The notes: generated from the sequence alone by a model not told the origin. Numbered from the stretch's first letter, positions 1 through 13,356 are shown. The stretch: DNA of 64,000 nucleotides from Micromonospora sp. RP3T (GCF_003027925.1 NZ_PYPS01000002.1:1-64000); one strand, 5' to 3'. Program-made: numbers and translations.

Positions 1-4280
<4,280 letters not shown>

Positions 4281-4344
4281 CGGTCCCACCCGCAGAGTGA
4301 CGGTGAAGGAGCGGTGCGGCTCCTCGGCGACCGTGTGCGCGGCC

Positions 4345-4361
4345 GCTGAAGACGGCCTAAA
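4345..4361 (-). promoter_or_regulatory. Candidate SARP operator for the PKS gene
   Basis: On the PKS coding strand this reads TTTAGGCCGTCTTCAGC, two hexamers (TTTAGG, TTCAGC) at an 11-bp period, ending 65 bases before the PKS start codon. The same architecture occurs at four other places upstream of genes of this cluster. SARPs bind heptamer-like direct repeats spaced 11 bp. That the SARP at 12532-13308 binds here is an inference. Confidence 0.6.
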
Positions 4362-4383
4362 CCCGCCCGCACGGAGCGCGACC

Positions 4384-4400
4384 TTTAGCCGTGCTTCAGG
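4384..4400 (+). promoter_or_regulatory. Candidate SARP operator for the KAS III operon
   Basis: On the + strand this reads TTTAGCCGTGCTTCAGG, two hexamers at an 11-bp period, ending 71 bases before the KAS III start. It faces the PKS operator at 4345-4361, so the 191-bp divergent region carries one element per direction. No convincing -10 box could be picked out. Confidence 0.6.
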
Positions 4401-4471
4401 CCGGCGGCCGACCGTGTCGCCAGGCGCCGGTCCAGCGGCATCGGCGCGCCGAGCAGCGGGAGGTACGCCGG

Positions 4472-5506
4472 ATGGCGGCGCGGGACATACGCCTGGTATC
4501 GGCCGGCACAGCCCTTCCGGGCGAGCCCGTCAGCAACGCCCTGCTGGCGAAGGGCCTCGGCATGACCCCGGTCTTCGAGGAGTGGATCGACGCCTTCGTG
4601 GGCACCCGGAGCCGCTACCTCTCCATCGACCTCGCCACCGGGGAGGTGCACTGTTCGGTCGCCGACCTCGGCGTGCGGGCGGCCCGGCAGGCGTTGGCCG
4701 GGGCCGGAGTCGACGCCGCTCACCTCGACATGATCGTGATGGCGACGTCGATGCCCGACCGGCTGCTGCCCACCACCGCCGGTGAGATCGCCGACCGGCT
4801 CGGCGCCGGCCCGGTCCCGGTGCACCAGCTGCAGTCCGGCTGCACCGGGGCGGTGCAGGCGCTCGACCTCGCGTACCAGGCACTCCTTGCCGGCGCGGCC
4901 CGGACCGTGCTGGTGGTCGGCGGTGACGTCTGTGCCAAGCACGTCGACCTGCGGCTCGACTACAGCCGGCTGCCGCCCGCGGAGATGGTGAACGCGGTGT
5001 TGTTCGGCGACGGCGCGGGCGCGGTGGTGCTGGGCAGCGGCGGGGACTTCCCCGACGCGCCGGTCCTGCACCGGGTGCTGCTCGAACTGACCGGCCTGAA
5101 CCGGCCTCCCGCACAGATCGTGGAGTGGTTCGGCCCGGGCGATGCCGACCCGGCCAAGCCCGCGGTGTGGGAGGACTTCAAGGCGGTCCAGGAGTACGTG
5201 CCGGTCATCGCCGAGGAGATCCTCGCGGATCTTCTCGACAGCCAGGGATGGACGGCGTCGGACGTCGACTACCTCCTGCCGCCCCAGCTGTCCGGCCAGA
5301 TGACCGCGGCCATCACCAAGCGGCTCGGCATGCCCGCGGCGGTGGAGGTCAGCTGCGTCGCCGACACCGGCAACACCGCCAACGCCCTGCCCTTCACCCA
5401 GCTCCAGATGATTCTGCCGGAGCTGGCCAGTGGCGACCGGCTGGTCGCCATCTCAGTCGAGTCCAGCAAGTGGATCAGGGCCGGGTTCGTCCTGGAGAAG
5501 CCGTGA
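4472..5506 (+). CDS. KAS III-like ketosynthase/acyltransferase, tetronate-type
   Basis: A 344-residue thiolase-fold protein of FabH length. The nucleophile is Cys124 in the SGCTGA motif, and GDGAGA near residue 180 is typical of the family. The usual HQAN motif is replaced: the equivalent stretch near residue 270 reads PPQLS, so the catalytic His is not visible, while the later Asn in GNTAN (about residue 301) is kept. ATG 4472 is preferred because GGGAGG lies about 8 bases upstream. In tetronate clusters such a KAS III homologue joins the FkbH-made glyceryl-ACP to the polyketide chain; the FkbH/ACP pair further right supports that role here. An acyltransferase role of the CerJ/ChlB3 kind is the alternative. 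Confidence 0.8.
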   Translation: MAARDIRLVSAGTALPGEPVSNALLAKGLGMTPVFEEWIDAFVGTRSRYLSIDLATGEVHCSVADLGVRAARQALAGAGVDAAHLDMIVMATSMPDRLLPTTAGEIADRLGAGPVPVHQLQSGCTGAVQALDLAYQALLAGAARTVLVVGGDVCAKHVDLRLDYSRLPPAEMVNAVLFGDGAGAVVLGSGGDFPDAPVLHRVLLELTGLNRPPAQIVEWFGPGDADPAKPAVWEDFKAVQEYVPVIAEEILADLLDSQGWTASDVDYLLPPQLSGQMTAAITKRLGMPAAVEVSCVADTGNTANALPFTQLQMILPELASGDRLVAISVESSKWIRAGFVLEKP

Positions 5507-5534
5507 CGGCCGGCCACAGCGGAGGTGACGCGTC

Positions 5535-6344
5535 ATGACCCGGACCACGCCCGTGCCGCGCGAGCGTCGGCACACCCTGCACTTCCTCAGGTACGCCCGG
5601 GTCCATGCTCCGGTCTTCCTGGACACCGAGGTCGACATGTCCGCGGTGCGGCGGGACCGGGAGAGGGCCCGTCCGGACGAGCGGCCGCCGTCCTGGGTGA
5701 CCTACGTCCTGCACGCCGCCGGCCGGGTGCTCGCCGAGCACCCGGAGGCCAACGCCGCGCTCTGCGGCCGCTTGCGCCCGCGCCTGGTGCGGTACGACAC
5801 CGTGAACGCCAAGCTCGCCTTCGACAAGTCGCTCAACGGCGTACGGGTGGTGCTGACCGGGCTCATCCCGGACGTGCACACCGCGACCCTGCGCGACATC
5901 CAGGAGTGGATCAACCGGGTCCGCGACGGCGATCCGGCGCAGGTGACCGAGTTCGGCGGGGCCCGCCTGATGCACCGGCTGCCCCCGGCCCTGGGCAACC
6001 TGCTGTTCCGTGCGGTGGCGCACTCGCCCCGGCAACGGCTGGGTGTCCTCGGCACGCTGGCCGTGACCTCGCTGGGGCACCAGCCGGTGGACGCCTTCCA
6101 CTCCAACGGCGGCACCACCATCACGCTGGGCGTGGGCCGGGTGACGGACCGGCCGGTGGTCCGCGCCGGTCAGATCGTGGCCGCGCCGGTGATGCGGCTC
6201 AGCATGGCTTTCGATCACCGGGTCATCGACGGGGCAGCCGCCGCCGACATTCTCGGCGACCTGGTGGACGCACTGGAGAACTTCGACGGCGACGAACAGC
6301 CCTCGACGCCGGACCCGGCCGGTGCCGCGCGCGGTGCGGTCTGA
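5535..6344 (+). CDS. 2-oxoacid dehydrogenase-type acyltransferase without lipoyl domain
   Basis: A 269-residue protein consisting only of the E2 catalytic fold. The C-terminal DHRVIDG motif carries the catalytic His, and no lipoyl or peripheral-subunit-binding domain precedes it. A strong GGAGGTG lies just before ATG 5535, 28 bases after the KAS III stop. Stand-alone E2-like enzymes of this kind in tetronate clusters (AbyA4/Agg4 type) acetylate the hydroxymethyl group of the tetronate ring before elimination to the exocyclic double bond. That role is inferred from family and neighbours. The usual partner hydrolase (AbyA5/Agg5 type) is not recognised in this window. Confidence 0.8.
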   Translation: MTRTTPVPRERRHTLHFLRYARVHAPVFLDTEVDMSAVRRDRERARPDERPPSWVTYVLHAAGRVLAEHPEANAALCGRLRPRLVRYDTVNAKLAFDKSLNGVRVVLTGLIPDVHTATLRDIQEWINRVRDGDPAQVTEFGGARLMHRLPPALGNLLFRAVAHSPRQRLGVLGTLAVTSLGHQPVDAFHSNGGTTITLGVGRVTDRPVVRAGQIVAAPVMRLSMAFDHRVIDGAAAADILGDLVDALENFDGDEQPSTPDPAGAARGAV

Positions 6345-6357
6345 CCAAGGAGGACAC

Positions 6358-7821
6358 ATGAGCCCTGTGGTGATCGTCGGAGCGGGCCCGACGGGTCTGA
6401 TGCTGGCCTGCGAGCTGCGGGTCGCGGGCGTGGCGACCGTCCTGCTCGAACGCCTGCCCGAGCCGACCGGCCAGTCCCGGGCGCTGGCCCTGCACGCCCG
6501 CTCCGCCGAGGTGCTCGACCAGCGGGGACTGCTCGACCCGTTCCTGGCCGAAGGGGTGGTCTGGCCACACGGGCACTACGCCGGCCTGCGGCTGGACATG
6601 GCACGGCTCGACGGCCGCCACCGGTACACCTTGCATGCGCCGCAGTCGCGGGTCGAGGCGTTGCTGGAGAAGGCCGCGGTGGGGCTTGGCGCGGAGATCC
6701 GCCGGGGCCACGAGGTGGTCGGGCTCAGCCAGCACGACGACGGGGTCGAGGTGACGGTGCGCGCGAACGGCGACGAGTACCGGCTGTCCGGCTCGTACCT
6801 CGTCGGCTGCGACGGCGGGCACAGCGCGGTCCGCAAGCTCGCCGGCATCGGCTTCCCGGGTACGCCGTCCTCGCTGTGGGGGGTGCTCGCCGACGTGGAC
6901 GCCTTCGACGCGCCCGTGGCGATCCGCGAGGCGATCATCTCGGAGCGGGGCTGGTTCTCGGTCATCCCGCTCGACGAGAAGCTGACCCGGCTGATGTTCA
7001 TCCAGGACGAGCCGCCCCGCGGCGACGTCGAGAACCTGACCGCCGAGGACCTGCGTGCCATGGTGCGCGAGATGACCGGGATGGACGTGGCGGTCGGTCG
7101 GCCGCAGTGGTCGTCCAGGTTCGGCGACGCGACGCGGCTGGCCGAGCGCTACCGGCAGGGACGCGTCTTCCTGGCCGGCGACGCCGCGCACATCCATTTC
7201 CCGCTCGCCGCGCAGGGGATGAACACCGGCATCCAGGACGCCGCCAATCTGGGCTGGAAGCTGGCCGCCACCCTGCACGGCTGGGCACCGCCCGGCCTGT
7301 TGGACACGTACCACAGCGAGCGGCACCCGGTGGGCGAGTTCGTCTGCACGAACGTCCGCGCCCAGATCGTGCTCACCTTCCCGTCCGATCGGATGGCGCC
7401 GGCTCGCGACCTGCTCTCCCGACTGCTGGAGTTCGACGACGTCCACGACTACCTGTCCAGGCGGATGTCCGGCACGGACGTGCGCTACCGGGTCGACGGC
7501 CCGCAGGACGATCCGCTGCTCGGGCGCCGGCTCCCGGACGCGGTCCTGGCCACTGCCGACGGGGAGACGACGGTGCTGGCCACGCTGCGCGGCGGCCGTG
7601 GGGTCCTGCTCGACCTCTCCGCGGGGGGCGGGACGGATGCCGTCCACGGATGGTCGGACCGGGTCGACCTGGTGCGCGCCGACGCCGTCCCGGACCTGCC
7701 GCCGGAGGCTTTCCTGCTCCGGCCGGACGGGCACCTGGTGTGGCACGGGCGCGCCGGGGACGACGGCCTGGCCGAGGCGCTGCGGAACTGGTTCGGCGTG
7801 CCCGCGGCGGCCAACCCGTGA
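6358..7821 (+). CDS. FAD-dependent aromatic-hydroxylase-type monooxygenase
   Basis: A 487-residue class A flavoprotein. It shows an N-terminal GAGPTGLML dinucleotide fold, the DG motif (CDGGHSAVR, about residue 155) and GDAAHIHFPLAAQG near residue 285, which binds FAD. AAGGAGG precedes ATG 6358. It lies 13 bases after the acyltransferase and overlaps the exporter by 4 bases (GTGA). Members of this family hydroxylate polyketides, but in spirotetronate and pyrroindomycin pathways homologues such as PyrE3 act as non-redox [4+2] cyclases that build the decalin. Either role is possible; the sequence read here cannot separate them. Confidence 0.85.
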   Translation: MSPVVIVGAGPTGLMLACELRVAGVATVLLERLPEPTGQSRALALHARSAEVLDQRGLLDPFLAEGVVWPHGHYAGLRLDMARLDGRHRYTLHAPQSRVEALLEKAAVGLGAEIRRGHEVVGLSQHDDGVEVTVRANGDEYRLSGSYLVGCDGGHSAVRKLAGIGFPGTPSSLWGVLADVDAFDAPVAIREAIISERGWFSVIPLDEKLTRLMFIQDEPPRGDVENLTAEDLRAMVREMTGMDVAVGRPQWSSRFGDATRLAERYRQGRVFLAGDAAHIHFPLAAQGMNTGIQDAANLGWKLAATLHGWAPPGLLDTYHSERHPVGEFVCTNVRAQIVLTFPSDRMAPARDLLSRLLEFDDVHDYLSRRMSGTDVRYRVDGPQDDPLLGRRLPDAVLATADGETTVLATLRGGRGVLLDLSAGGGTDAVHGWSDRVDLVRADAVPDLPPEAFLLRPDGHLVWHGRAGDDGLAEALRNWFGVPAAANP

Positions 7822-9284
7822 CCCGGCTGACCGAGGCGGTGCGGCCGGCTGCCGGCACGGAGGCGCGGCGCTGGATGGCGGTCGTCGTGCTGTCCGTCTG
7901 TGTGCTCCTGCCGTTCATGGACATCACCATGACCAGCGTCGACCTGCCCAAGATCACCCGGGAGCTCTCGATCACCTGGGTGGACGCACAGTGGGCCGTC
8001 GGCGGCTACCTGCTCGTCTGTGGCATCGGCATGCTTGTCGTGCCCGCGATCGGCGGACGCTGGGGATACCGGCGTACCCTGCTCGCCGGGATGGCGCTGT
8101 TCGGCGGCGGCGGGGTGCTCGCCGCCTGGGCGCCCGGCCCGGCCGCCTTCCTCGCCGGCCGGGTCGTCATGGGGCTCGGCGCGGCCACCGTGCTGCCGGC
8201 CTGGGTGAGCATCACGTCGGCGCTGTTTCCCGCGCAGCGGCGTAAGCGCGCCTTCGCCGTCGGCGCCGCGCTCGTGTCGGCGGCGACCCCGTTCGGACCG
8301 ATCGCCGGCGGCGCGCTGCTCGACCGGGCCTGGTACGGCTCCCTGTTCGTGCTGGACGCGGTCGTGGCGCTCCTGGTCCTGCCGTGCATCGCCGGGCTGA
8401 CCCCGGAGGCCCGCACCGGCCGGGGTCCGAGGCCCGACGTGCTCGGCATCGGGCTGGCCGCCGGCGCCTCACTGGCGCTCTTCGGCACGTTGACGGCGGC
8501 CCGGGACGGGCGGGAGCTCACCGCCGGGCTGGCCGCCGCGGTGGTCGTGCTGGCCGGTTTCGTCCTCCGGCAGCGGGCGGCCGCTCATCCGCTGATCGAC
8601 CTGGCGGTCCTCCGCCGACCCGGGTTCGTCTGGTCGCAGCTCACCATCTCGCTTGTCAACTGCGCCTGGACCGGACTGCTGTTCCTGCTGCCGACGTACC
8701 TCCTGGTGGTCCGGGGCAGCACCGCGCTCGCCGTGGCGCTGCTGCTGGTGCCGCTGGCCGCGATGGCGAGTGTCGCCTCGATGGTCACCGGGCGGGTGAC
8801 CCGCCGGCTGGGCGTACGGGGCACGGTGATCACCGGCCTGCTGCTCTTCGCCGCCGGGCTCGCGCTGCTCTCGCTGCTGACCCCCTGGCCGGGGTACGGC
8901 CTGGTGGTGTTCGCGCTGGCCCTCAGCGGCCTGGGCGCCGGGCTGCCGCAGGCGCCGGCGCTCGCCACCGCCCTGGCCGCGCTGCCGGAGCGCTCCGCGG
9001 CGAACGGTCCGGGCGTCGTCAACGCGCTGCGTCACCTGGGTGGCGCGCTGGGCGTGGCCGTCGCCGGGCTCACCGTCGCCACCGCGTACGGCCGAGGGCT
9101 TCCGGATGCGGCCGGCGCGACGGCACCCGCCTCCGTGATCACCCCCGTCGGGGGACTCCGGGAGACCGCCCGTGCCGCCTTCACCGACGGCGTCTCGCTG
9201 TCTCTGCGCGGCGGCGTCGTGCTTCTTCTCGCGCTCGCCCTGCTCGCGGCGGTCCTGCCCGATCGGGGACCGGAACCGGGCTAG
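7818..9284 (+). CDS. MFS drug-efflux transporter (DHA2 type, about 14 TM)
   Basis: A 488-residue hydrophobic protein starting at GTG 7818, which overlaps the monooxygenase stop (GTGA). It has the DHA2-type opening with an acidic residue in TM1 ([13 protein letters not shown]) and a WVDAQW stretch before TM2, with about 14 predicted helices. It probably exports the cluster product across the cytoplasmic membrane and may give self-resistance. Its TAG stop shares the palindrome CTAG with the stop of the convergent TetR gene. Control by that TetR is likely from position and family habit. Confidence 0.88.
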   Translation: MTRLTEAVRPAAGTEARRWMAVVVLSVCVLLPFMDITMTSVDLPKITRELSITWVDAQWAVGGYLLVCGIGMLVVPAIGGRWGYRRTLLAGMALFGGGGVLAAWAPGPAAFLAGRVVMGLGAATVLPAWVSITSALFPAQRRKRAFAVGAALVSAATPFGPIAGGALLDRAWYGSLFVLDAVVALLVLPCIAGLTPEARTGRGPRPDVLGIGLAAGASLALFGTLTAARDGRELTAGLAAAVVVLAGFVLRQRAAAHPLIDLAVLRRPGFVWSQLTISLVNCAWTGLLFLLPTYLLVVRGSTALAVALLLVPLAAMASVASMVTGRVTRRLGVRGTVITGLLLFAAGLALLSLLTPWPGYGLVVFALALSGLGAGLPQAPALATALAALPERSAANGPGVVNALRHLGGALGVAVAGLTVATAYGRGLPDAAGATAPASVITPVGGLRETARAAFTDGVSLSLRGGVVLLLALALLAAVLPDRGPEPG

Positions 9285-9835
9285 CGGTCCAGGCAGCGCA
9301 ACGCGGCGGCGAGGAACTCCGCCCGCGCCGCTGCCGTCAGCGTCCCGTCGCCGGCCCGCACCGCCCAGAACGTGCCCTGTTTGGCCACCGCGAACGCGGC
9401 CCAGGCCCGCGTCCAGGCCGCCTCGGTCGGGTCCGGCCCGGCCAGTGCCCGGACGAACGTCTGCACGCTGCCCTCGACGTCGTAGAGGCGGCGCAGCACC
9501 GGGGCGATCGAGGGGTCGTTGCTCAGCAGCGCCTGCATGGAGTGGGTCGCCGCGGTCAGGTCGATGAGCGACCCGAGCAGCTGCTCCGCGCTCATCCGTT
9601 CGTTGCGGCAGCGGTCGGCGAGGGCGGCGTAGACCGAGACGGGCTCGGTGATCAGGGCGCCGAGGAGCTCATCCTTGGACTTGAAGTGGTAGTACAGCGC
9701 GGCCTTGCTGGTGCCCAGCTCGCGGGCGATGTCGGCGATCGACGTGCCGGCATAGCCGCGTTCGGCGAACAGCTCCTGGGCGAGTTCGAGGATCTTCGCC
9801 CTGGTGCGAACGCCATCGCGCTCGGCTACGGCCAC
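9281..9835 (-). CDS. TetR-family transcriptional regulator
   Basis: A 184-residue regulator. The N-terminal helix-turn-helix (about residues 12-58) has the typical [11 protein letters not shown] and SKAALYYHF motifs, followed by a ligand-binding C-terminal half. GTG 9835 is chosen because GGGAGGGAG lies just upstream. It is convergent with the MFS exporter and divergent from the SnoaL-like gene, with a palindrome between. It probably represses itself and the SnoaL-like gene and may control the exporter in response to the pathway product; the ligand is unknown. Confidence 0.9.
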   Translation of the reverse strand: MAVAERDGVRTRAKILELAQELFAERGYAGTSIADIARELGTSKAALYYHFKSKDELLGALITEPVSVYAALADRCRNERMSAEQLLGSLIDLTAATHSMQALLSNDPSIAPVLRRLYDVEGSVQTFVRALAGPDPTEAAWTRAWAAFAVAKQGTFWAVRAGDGTLTAAARAEFLAAALRCLDR

Positions 9836-9869
9836 GACATCTCCCTCCCGGTCGGGGAGTTTACGCTAC

Positions 9870-9885
9870 TTGACGACCGATCGGT
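9870..9885. promoter_or_regulatory. Putative TetR operator with overlapping -35 box
   Basis: A perfect 10-bp palindrome ACCGATCGGT (9876-9885) directly follows TTGACG (9870-9875), a good -35 hexamer for the + strand. It lies between the divergent TetR and SnoaL-like genes, as TetR-family operators usually do. No clear -10 box was seen. Confidence 0.5.
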
Positions 9886-9976
9886 AATCCAGCCACATTG
9901 GGGTGGTTGGTCGATTACTCTCCGTTTCGACGCCTTGTTCGATCAGCGGGCGTTCGACGACGGGGGGAACTGGCCG

Positions 9977-10399
9977 ATGACCGTGACGTCGCGCGAGGTC
10001 GTGGAGCGCATCCTGCGCGCCGGCCGCGAAGCGGACACCGAGTCGTTCGTCGACCTGATGGCGCCCGACGGCTACATCGAGTGGCCGTTCCGGCCACCGG
10101 GGGCGCCGGCGCGTGTGCAGGGCCGCTCGGAGATCCGCCGGTTCCTGACCGAGACCGCCGGCGGGCTCGTCGCGTTCGACGAGTACCGCAACGTCATGGT
10201 GCACGAGACCACCGACCCGGAAGTGATCATCGTCGAGTACGACGTGCGCGGCAGGGTGCTCGCGTCGGGCGCGCCGTTCCGGCAGCGGGTCATCGCCGTC
10301 TTCCGGGTCCGGGACGGCCAGATCGTGTCGTACCGCGACTATCTCGATCCGCTGCCGGTGGCCGAGGCGCTCGCCGACGCCGCCCGCGCCGAGGGGTAG
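9977..10399 (+). CDS. SnoaL-like (NTF2 fold) small protein
   Basis: A 140-residue protein with the single-domain NTF2/SnoaL layout: an N-terminal helical part with DTESFVDLMAPDG, then the beta sheet, ending in VRDGQIVSYRDYLDP, a signature of the family. ATG 9977 follows a G-rich stretch about 10 bases upstream. Proteins of this fold act as polyketide cyclases, isomerases or hydroxylase partners. It could be a cyclisation catalyst in this pathway, or a detoxification factor for the molecule sensed by the divergent TetR. No catalytic assignment can be made by eye. Confidence 0.8.
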   Translation: MTVTSREVVERILRAGREADTESFVDLMAPDGYIEWPFRPPGAPARVQGRSEIRRFLTETAGGLVAFDEYRNVMVHETTDPEVIIVEYDVRGRVLASGAPFRQRVIAVFRVRDGQIVSYRDYLDPLPVAEALADAARAEG

Positions 10400-10402
10400 A
10401 CG

Positions 10403-10433
10403 CCGTCAAGCCGCCCGACGGGCGACTTGACGG
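10403..10433. terminator. Bidirectional hairpin terminator
   Basis: A 31-base near-perfect hairpin. The outer arms are CCGTCAAG and CTTGACGG, the inner arms CGCCCG and CGGGCG, with a single-base loop centre and a C/A mismatch between outer and inner stems. It lies between the convergent SnoaL-like and O-methyltransferase genes and is symmetric, so it can serve both. Confidence 0.75.
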
Positions 10434-10447
10434 GGTACGCGCGGCGC

Positions 10448-11479
10448 TTACGCCTCCTTGAACCCGACCACCAGCGTCTCCGCGCCGGCGAGGTCCCGTA
10501 CCGACGTCCGGGTGAAGCCGGCGGCGGTCAGGTAGCTCTGGCAGTCCGACGCCCGGTAGTCGCTGCCGCCGCCGTCGCTGACCACGTAGAGGTGCAGGCT
10601 CTCGATCAGCCGGGACAGGTCGGCTCGGTCCTCGTCGACCATGCGCTCGACCACCAGGATCGTGCCGCCGGGGTTCAGGCTCCGGAACGCCTTGGCGGCC
10701 AGCGCGTACCTGGTCTCCGGCGCGAAGTTGTGCAGGATGTGGCCGAAGATGTAGACGTCGGCCGGCGGGAACTCGTCGGTGAAGAAGTTGCCGGGGTGGA
10801 AGTCGACCCGGCCTTCCAGCCCTGCGGCGGCGATCTGCTCGAGGGCGAACGGCCGCACCTGCGGCAGGTCGAACACCACCCCCCGCAGGTGCGGGTGCGC
10901 CGAGACGATCTCGGTCAGGTGCCGGCCGTCGGCCCCGCCGAGGTCCGCGACCGACTGGCGGCCCGACCAGTCGACCGCCTCGACCAGGGCCGGTCCCGTG
11001 GAGCGGTTGACCTCCTTCATCATCGCCAGCAGGTGCCGCGCCTGGTCCGGGTCGTCGAGAATGGCGCTGAAGTTCTCCCGGGCGTTCCCGTCGGTGGCCG
11101 CGTCCTCGGTCCTGGTGAGCAGCGCGGCGAGGTTCTGCCACCTGGCGTAGAGGGAATTGTTGTAGAAGGTCAGCGTGCTGCCCAGGTATCCGGGGCTGTC
11201 CGGCACCAGGTACCGGTCGGCGGCCGGGCTGTTGGCGAACTCGTCGTCACCGGTCCGCCGCAGGATGCCCAGGGCCACCAGCACGTTGAGGAAGTCGGGT
11301 GCGGCCTGTTCGTTCAGGGCCAGCTTGGCGCAGATCTCGCCGGTGCTCAGCGGCCCGGCCTTCAGCAGCCCGAACACGCCCAGCTCGTCAGCCGCCAGCA
11401 GGCATCTCGCCTCCGCGAAACGGTTGGCAATGCTGAGGAACGCGGACGAGTCCTCGGCCGGTGCGGCGGGTTGCGACAT
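10448..11479 (-). CDS. SAM-dependent O-methyltransferase (class I, dimerisation-domain type)
   Basis: A 343-residue protein. The N-terminal half (to about residue 110) is a winged-helix dimerisation domain. The C-terminal half has the SAM motif VADLGGADGRH (about residue 177), FDLPQV, and HILHNF near residue 250, as in DnrK/TcmN-type O-methyltransferases. GGAGGT precedes ATG 11479. It probably methylates a hydroxyl of the polyketide or a tailoring group; the metK copy nearby would supply SAM. A candidate SARP operator lies 76-92 bases upstream. Confidence 0.88.
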   Translation of the reverse strand: MSQPAAPAEDSSAFLSIANRFAEARCLLAADELGVFGLLKAGPLSTGEICAKLALNEQAAPDFLNVLVALGILRRTGDDEFANSPAADRYLVPDSPGYLGSTLTFYNNSLYARWQNLAALLTRTEDAATDGNARENFSAILDDPDQARHLLAMMKEVNRSTGPALVEAVDWSGRQSVADLGGADGRHLTEIVSAHPHLRGVVFDLPQVRPFALEQIAAAGLEGRVDFHPGNFFTDEFPPADVYIFGHILHNFAPETRYALAAKAFRSLNPGGTILVVERMVDEDRADLSRLIESLHLYVVSDGGGSDYRASDCQSYLTAAGFTRTSVRDLAGAETLVVGFKEA

Positions 11480-11554
11480 CCGGAGACCTCCGTTGCGGCT
11501 TGGCCGCCGTGGTGCCGGCGGCGGGTCGGCTTTGCGGGCAGCCTGGCCGGGCCG

Positions 11555-11571
11555 GCCAAAGTCTCGCTAAC
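11555..11571 (-). promoter_or_regulatory. Candidate SARP operator for the O-methyltransferase
   Basis: On the minus strand this reads GTTAGCGAGACTTTGGC, hexamers at an 11-bp period, 76 bases upstream of the methyltransferase start. The rest of the divergent gap to the thioesterase (11572-11767) holds no gene. It includes an imperfect inverted repeat around 11709-11735 (ATATGCGCT against AGCGCGATAT) of unknown meaning. Confidence 0.55.
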
Positions 11572-11767
11572 CCCGCAGCACGTAGGTGACGGCGATCGGC
11601 TGATAGGGGTGGCGTCGTCGGCTACGGCGTGTGCCCGCAAGGTCTCTAGGGGTGTCCGCCTATTCCCGCCCTACCTAGGCTGATTTTCTGTGGTCGTGGG
11701 CTGAATTGGATATGCGCTCGGTGATGAGCGCGATATTCCTCGCACAACGATTACGACGGGAAGATCG

Positions 11768-12535
11768 ATGATTCAGGAAAATCCTGCACAGAATCCATGG
11801 ATTCAGCGTTTCCACCCATCTCCGGACAGTCGGATGAGCCTGTTCTGCTTTCCGTACGCCGGAGGATCCGCCACCTACTACTTCCCGCTCTCCCAGGCCT
11901 TGGCGCCGGAGTGGGAGGTTTTCGCGGTGCAGTACCCCGGCCGGCAGGAGCGGCACCGGGAGAAGGTCATCGATACGGTGCCGGACCTGGCCGACCGGGT
12001 CGCCGAGGCACTGACCGATCGGACCGACCGTCCGTTCGCCTTCTTCGGCCACAGCATGGGCGCCGTGGTGGCCTTCGAAACCGCGCGGCGCCTGCAGGTG
12101 GCCGGCCGGAAGAGCCCCGCGTGGCTGTTCGCCTCGGGACGGCGTGCGCCGTCCCGCCGCCGGGCGGCCACCGTCAGCCGGCTCGACGACGCCGGCCTCC
12201 TCGCGGAACTGCTCCACCTGGGGGCGACCAGCCCACGACTGCTGGCCGACCCGGAGATCCGGGCGGCGATCGTGTCCACCGTCCGCGCCGACTACCGGGC
12301 GATCGAGACGTACGAGGCGGAGCCCGGCGCGTCCGTGTCGTGCCCGGTCACCGTGCTGGTCGGCGACTCCGACCAGCAGACCAGCTACGAGGAGGCCCTG
12401 GCCTGGCGCGACCACTGCACCGGACGGTTCGCCATCAAGGTCTTCAGCGGCGGTCATTTCTATCTCGACAACTGCCGTCGGGAGGTCGTCGACACGATCC
12501 GAGACAGCCTGGTCCACGAACGGGGGATGTCATGA
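11768..12535 (+). CDS. Type II thioesterase
   Basis: A 255-residue alpha/beta hydrolase of the stand-alone editing thioesterase family. Features are FPYAGGSA (about 28-35), nucleophile Ser96 in GHSMGA, VLVGDSD for the acid region and GGHFYL with the catalytic His near the C terminus. GGGAAGA precedes ATG 11768. Such enzymes remove aberrant acyl groups from PKS carrier proteins. It overlaps the SARP gene by 4 bases (ATGA), so editing enzyme and activator are translated together. Confidence 0.9.
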   Translation: MIQENPAQNPWIQRFHPSPDSRMSLFCFPYAGGSATYYFPLSQALAPEWEVFAVQYPGRQERHREKVIDTVPDLADRVAEALTDRTDRPFAFFGHSMGAVVAFETARRLQVAGRKSPAWLFASGRRAPSRRRAATVSRLDDAGLLAELLHLGATSPRLLADPEIRAAIVSTVRADYRAIETYEAEPGASVSCPVTVLVGDSDQQTSYEEALAWRDHCTGRFAIKVFSGGHFYLDNCRREVVDTIRDSLVHERGMS

Positions 12536-13308
12536 GGTACGAGATCCTGGGTCGCCTGCAGGTCAACGACGGTCAGCGGGCCGCCACCATCGGCGCACAG
12601 AAGGTCGAGACCCTGTTCGCCGTGTTGTTGAGTCAACCGAATCAGATCGTCGCGGCCAGCCAGCTCATGGACGAGATCTGGGGGGAGCGGCTACCGGGAC
12701 GGGCCGCCGCCGGAATTCATGTGTACGTGTCGCAACTGCGCAAGTTCCTGAGCCGATTCACCGGCCCGGACACCCCTGTCATCACCACCGCGCCGGGATA
12801 CGTGTTCGATCCCCGCGACGGCGACATCGATTTCCAGCTCTTCGAGCGGCTGACCCGACTGGGCAAGAAGCACGCCCGGGAGAAGCGGCACCGGCAGGCG
12901 GTCAGCCATTTCGAGAGCGCCCTGGCGCTGTGGCGCGGGCCGGTGCTGAGCGGGCTCACCCTCGGCTCGCTGCTCAGCGGGTTCGCGGTGCACCTGACCG
13001 AGTTCCGCCTGGAGTGCACGGAGGCGCTGATCGAGTCGTACCTCGCGCTCGGCCGGCACCGGGAACTGATCGGCCGGCTGTATTCGCTGATCGCCGAGAA
13101 CCCGCTGCGCGAGGCGTTCTACCGCCAGCTCATGCTCGCCCTGTACCGCTCCGACCGGCAGGCCGACGCGCTGAAGGCCTACCAGTCCGCGCGTCTGGTC
13201 CTCCGCGAGGAACTGGGGCTCGAACCGTGCCGCGCGTTGCAGGACCTGCAGCGGTCGATCTTGTCCGCCGACTACCACCTCGACCGGTTCCGCCAGGTGG
13301 CCGGGTAG
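12532..13308 (+). CDS. SARP-family pathway activator
   Basis: A 258-residue regulator of the small SARP class. It has an N-terminal winged helix (OmpR-like, to about residue 90, including IHVYVSQLRKFL and APGYVF) and a bacterial transcriptional activation domain (about 95-250, with LREELGLEPC near the end). There is no NB-ARC extension. SARPs bind 11-bp-spaced direct repeats and recruit RNA polymerase. Five such elements are found upstream of the units starting at 4280, 4472, 11479, 13418 and 19220, so it is probably the cluster-specific activator. Confidence 0.92.
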   Translation: MRYEILGRLQVNDGQRAATIGAQKVETLFAVLLSQPNQIVAASQLMDEIWGERLPGRAAAGIHVYVSQLRKFLSRFTGPDTPVITTAPGYVFDPRDGDIDFQLFERLTRLGKKHAREKRHRQAVSHFESALALWRGPVLSGLTLGSLLSGFAVHLTEFRLECTEALIESYLALGRHRELIGRLYSLIAENPLREAFYRQLMLALYRSDRQADALKAYQSARLVLREELGLEPCRALQDLQRSILSADYHLDRFRQVAG

Positions 13309-13356
13309 CGGCCGGGACGAGCGGGATGCGGGCGCCCTCGTCGTCGACCGCCGACC

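Noticed and set aside
8384..10399. A long + strand open frame of over 650 codons across the exporter and TetR genes
   Set aside because: It is the antisense or shifted frame of strongly supported genes and has arginine/alanine-rich, non-family sequence. Only its last 140 codons are real (SnoaL-like gene from 9977).
9977..10399. SnoaL-like protein as an AbyU/PyrI4-type spirocyclase
   Set aside because: The sequence ending VRDGQIVSYRDY is a clear NTF2/SnoaL signature, whereas those cyclases are beta-barrel proteins.
11580..11767. A further SARP element for the thioesterase-SARP unit
   Set aside because: CTGAT/CTGAA words occur near 11681 and 11701 but at about 20 bases, not 11, and with poor hexamers.
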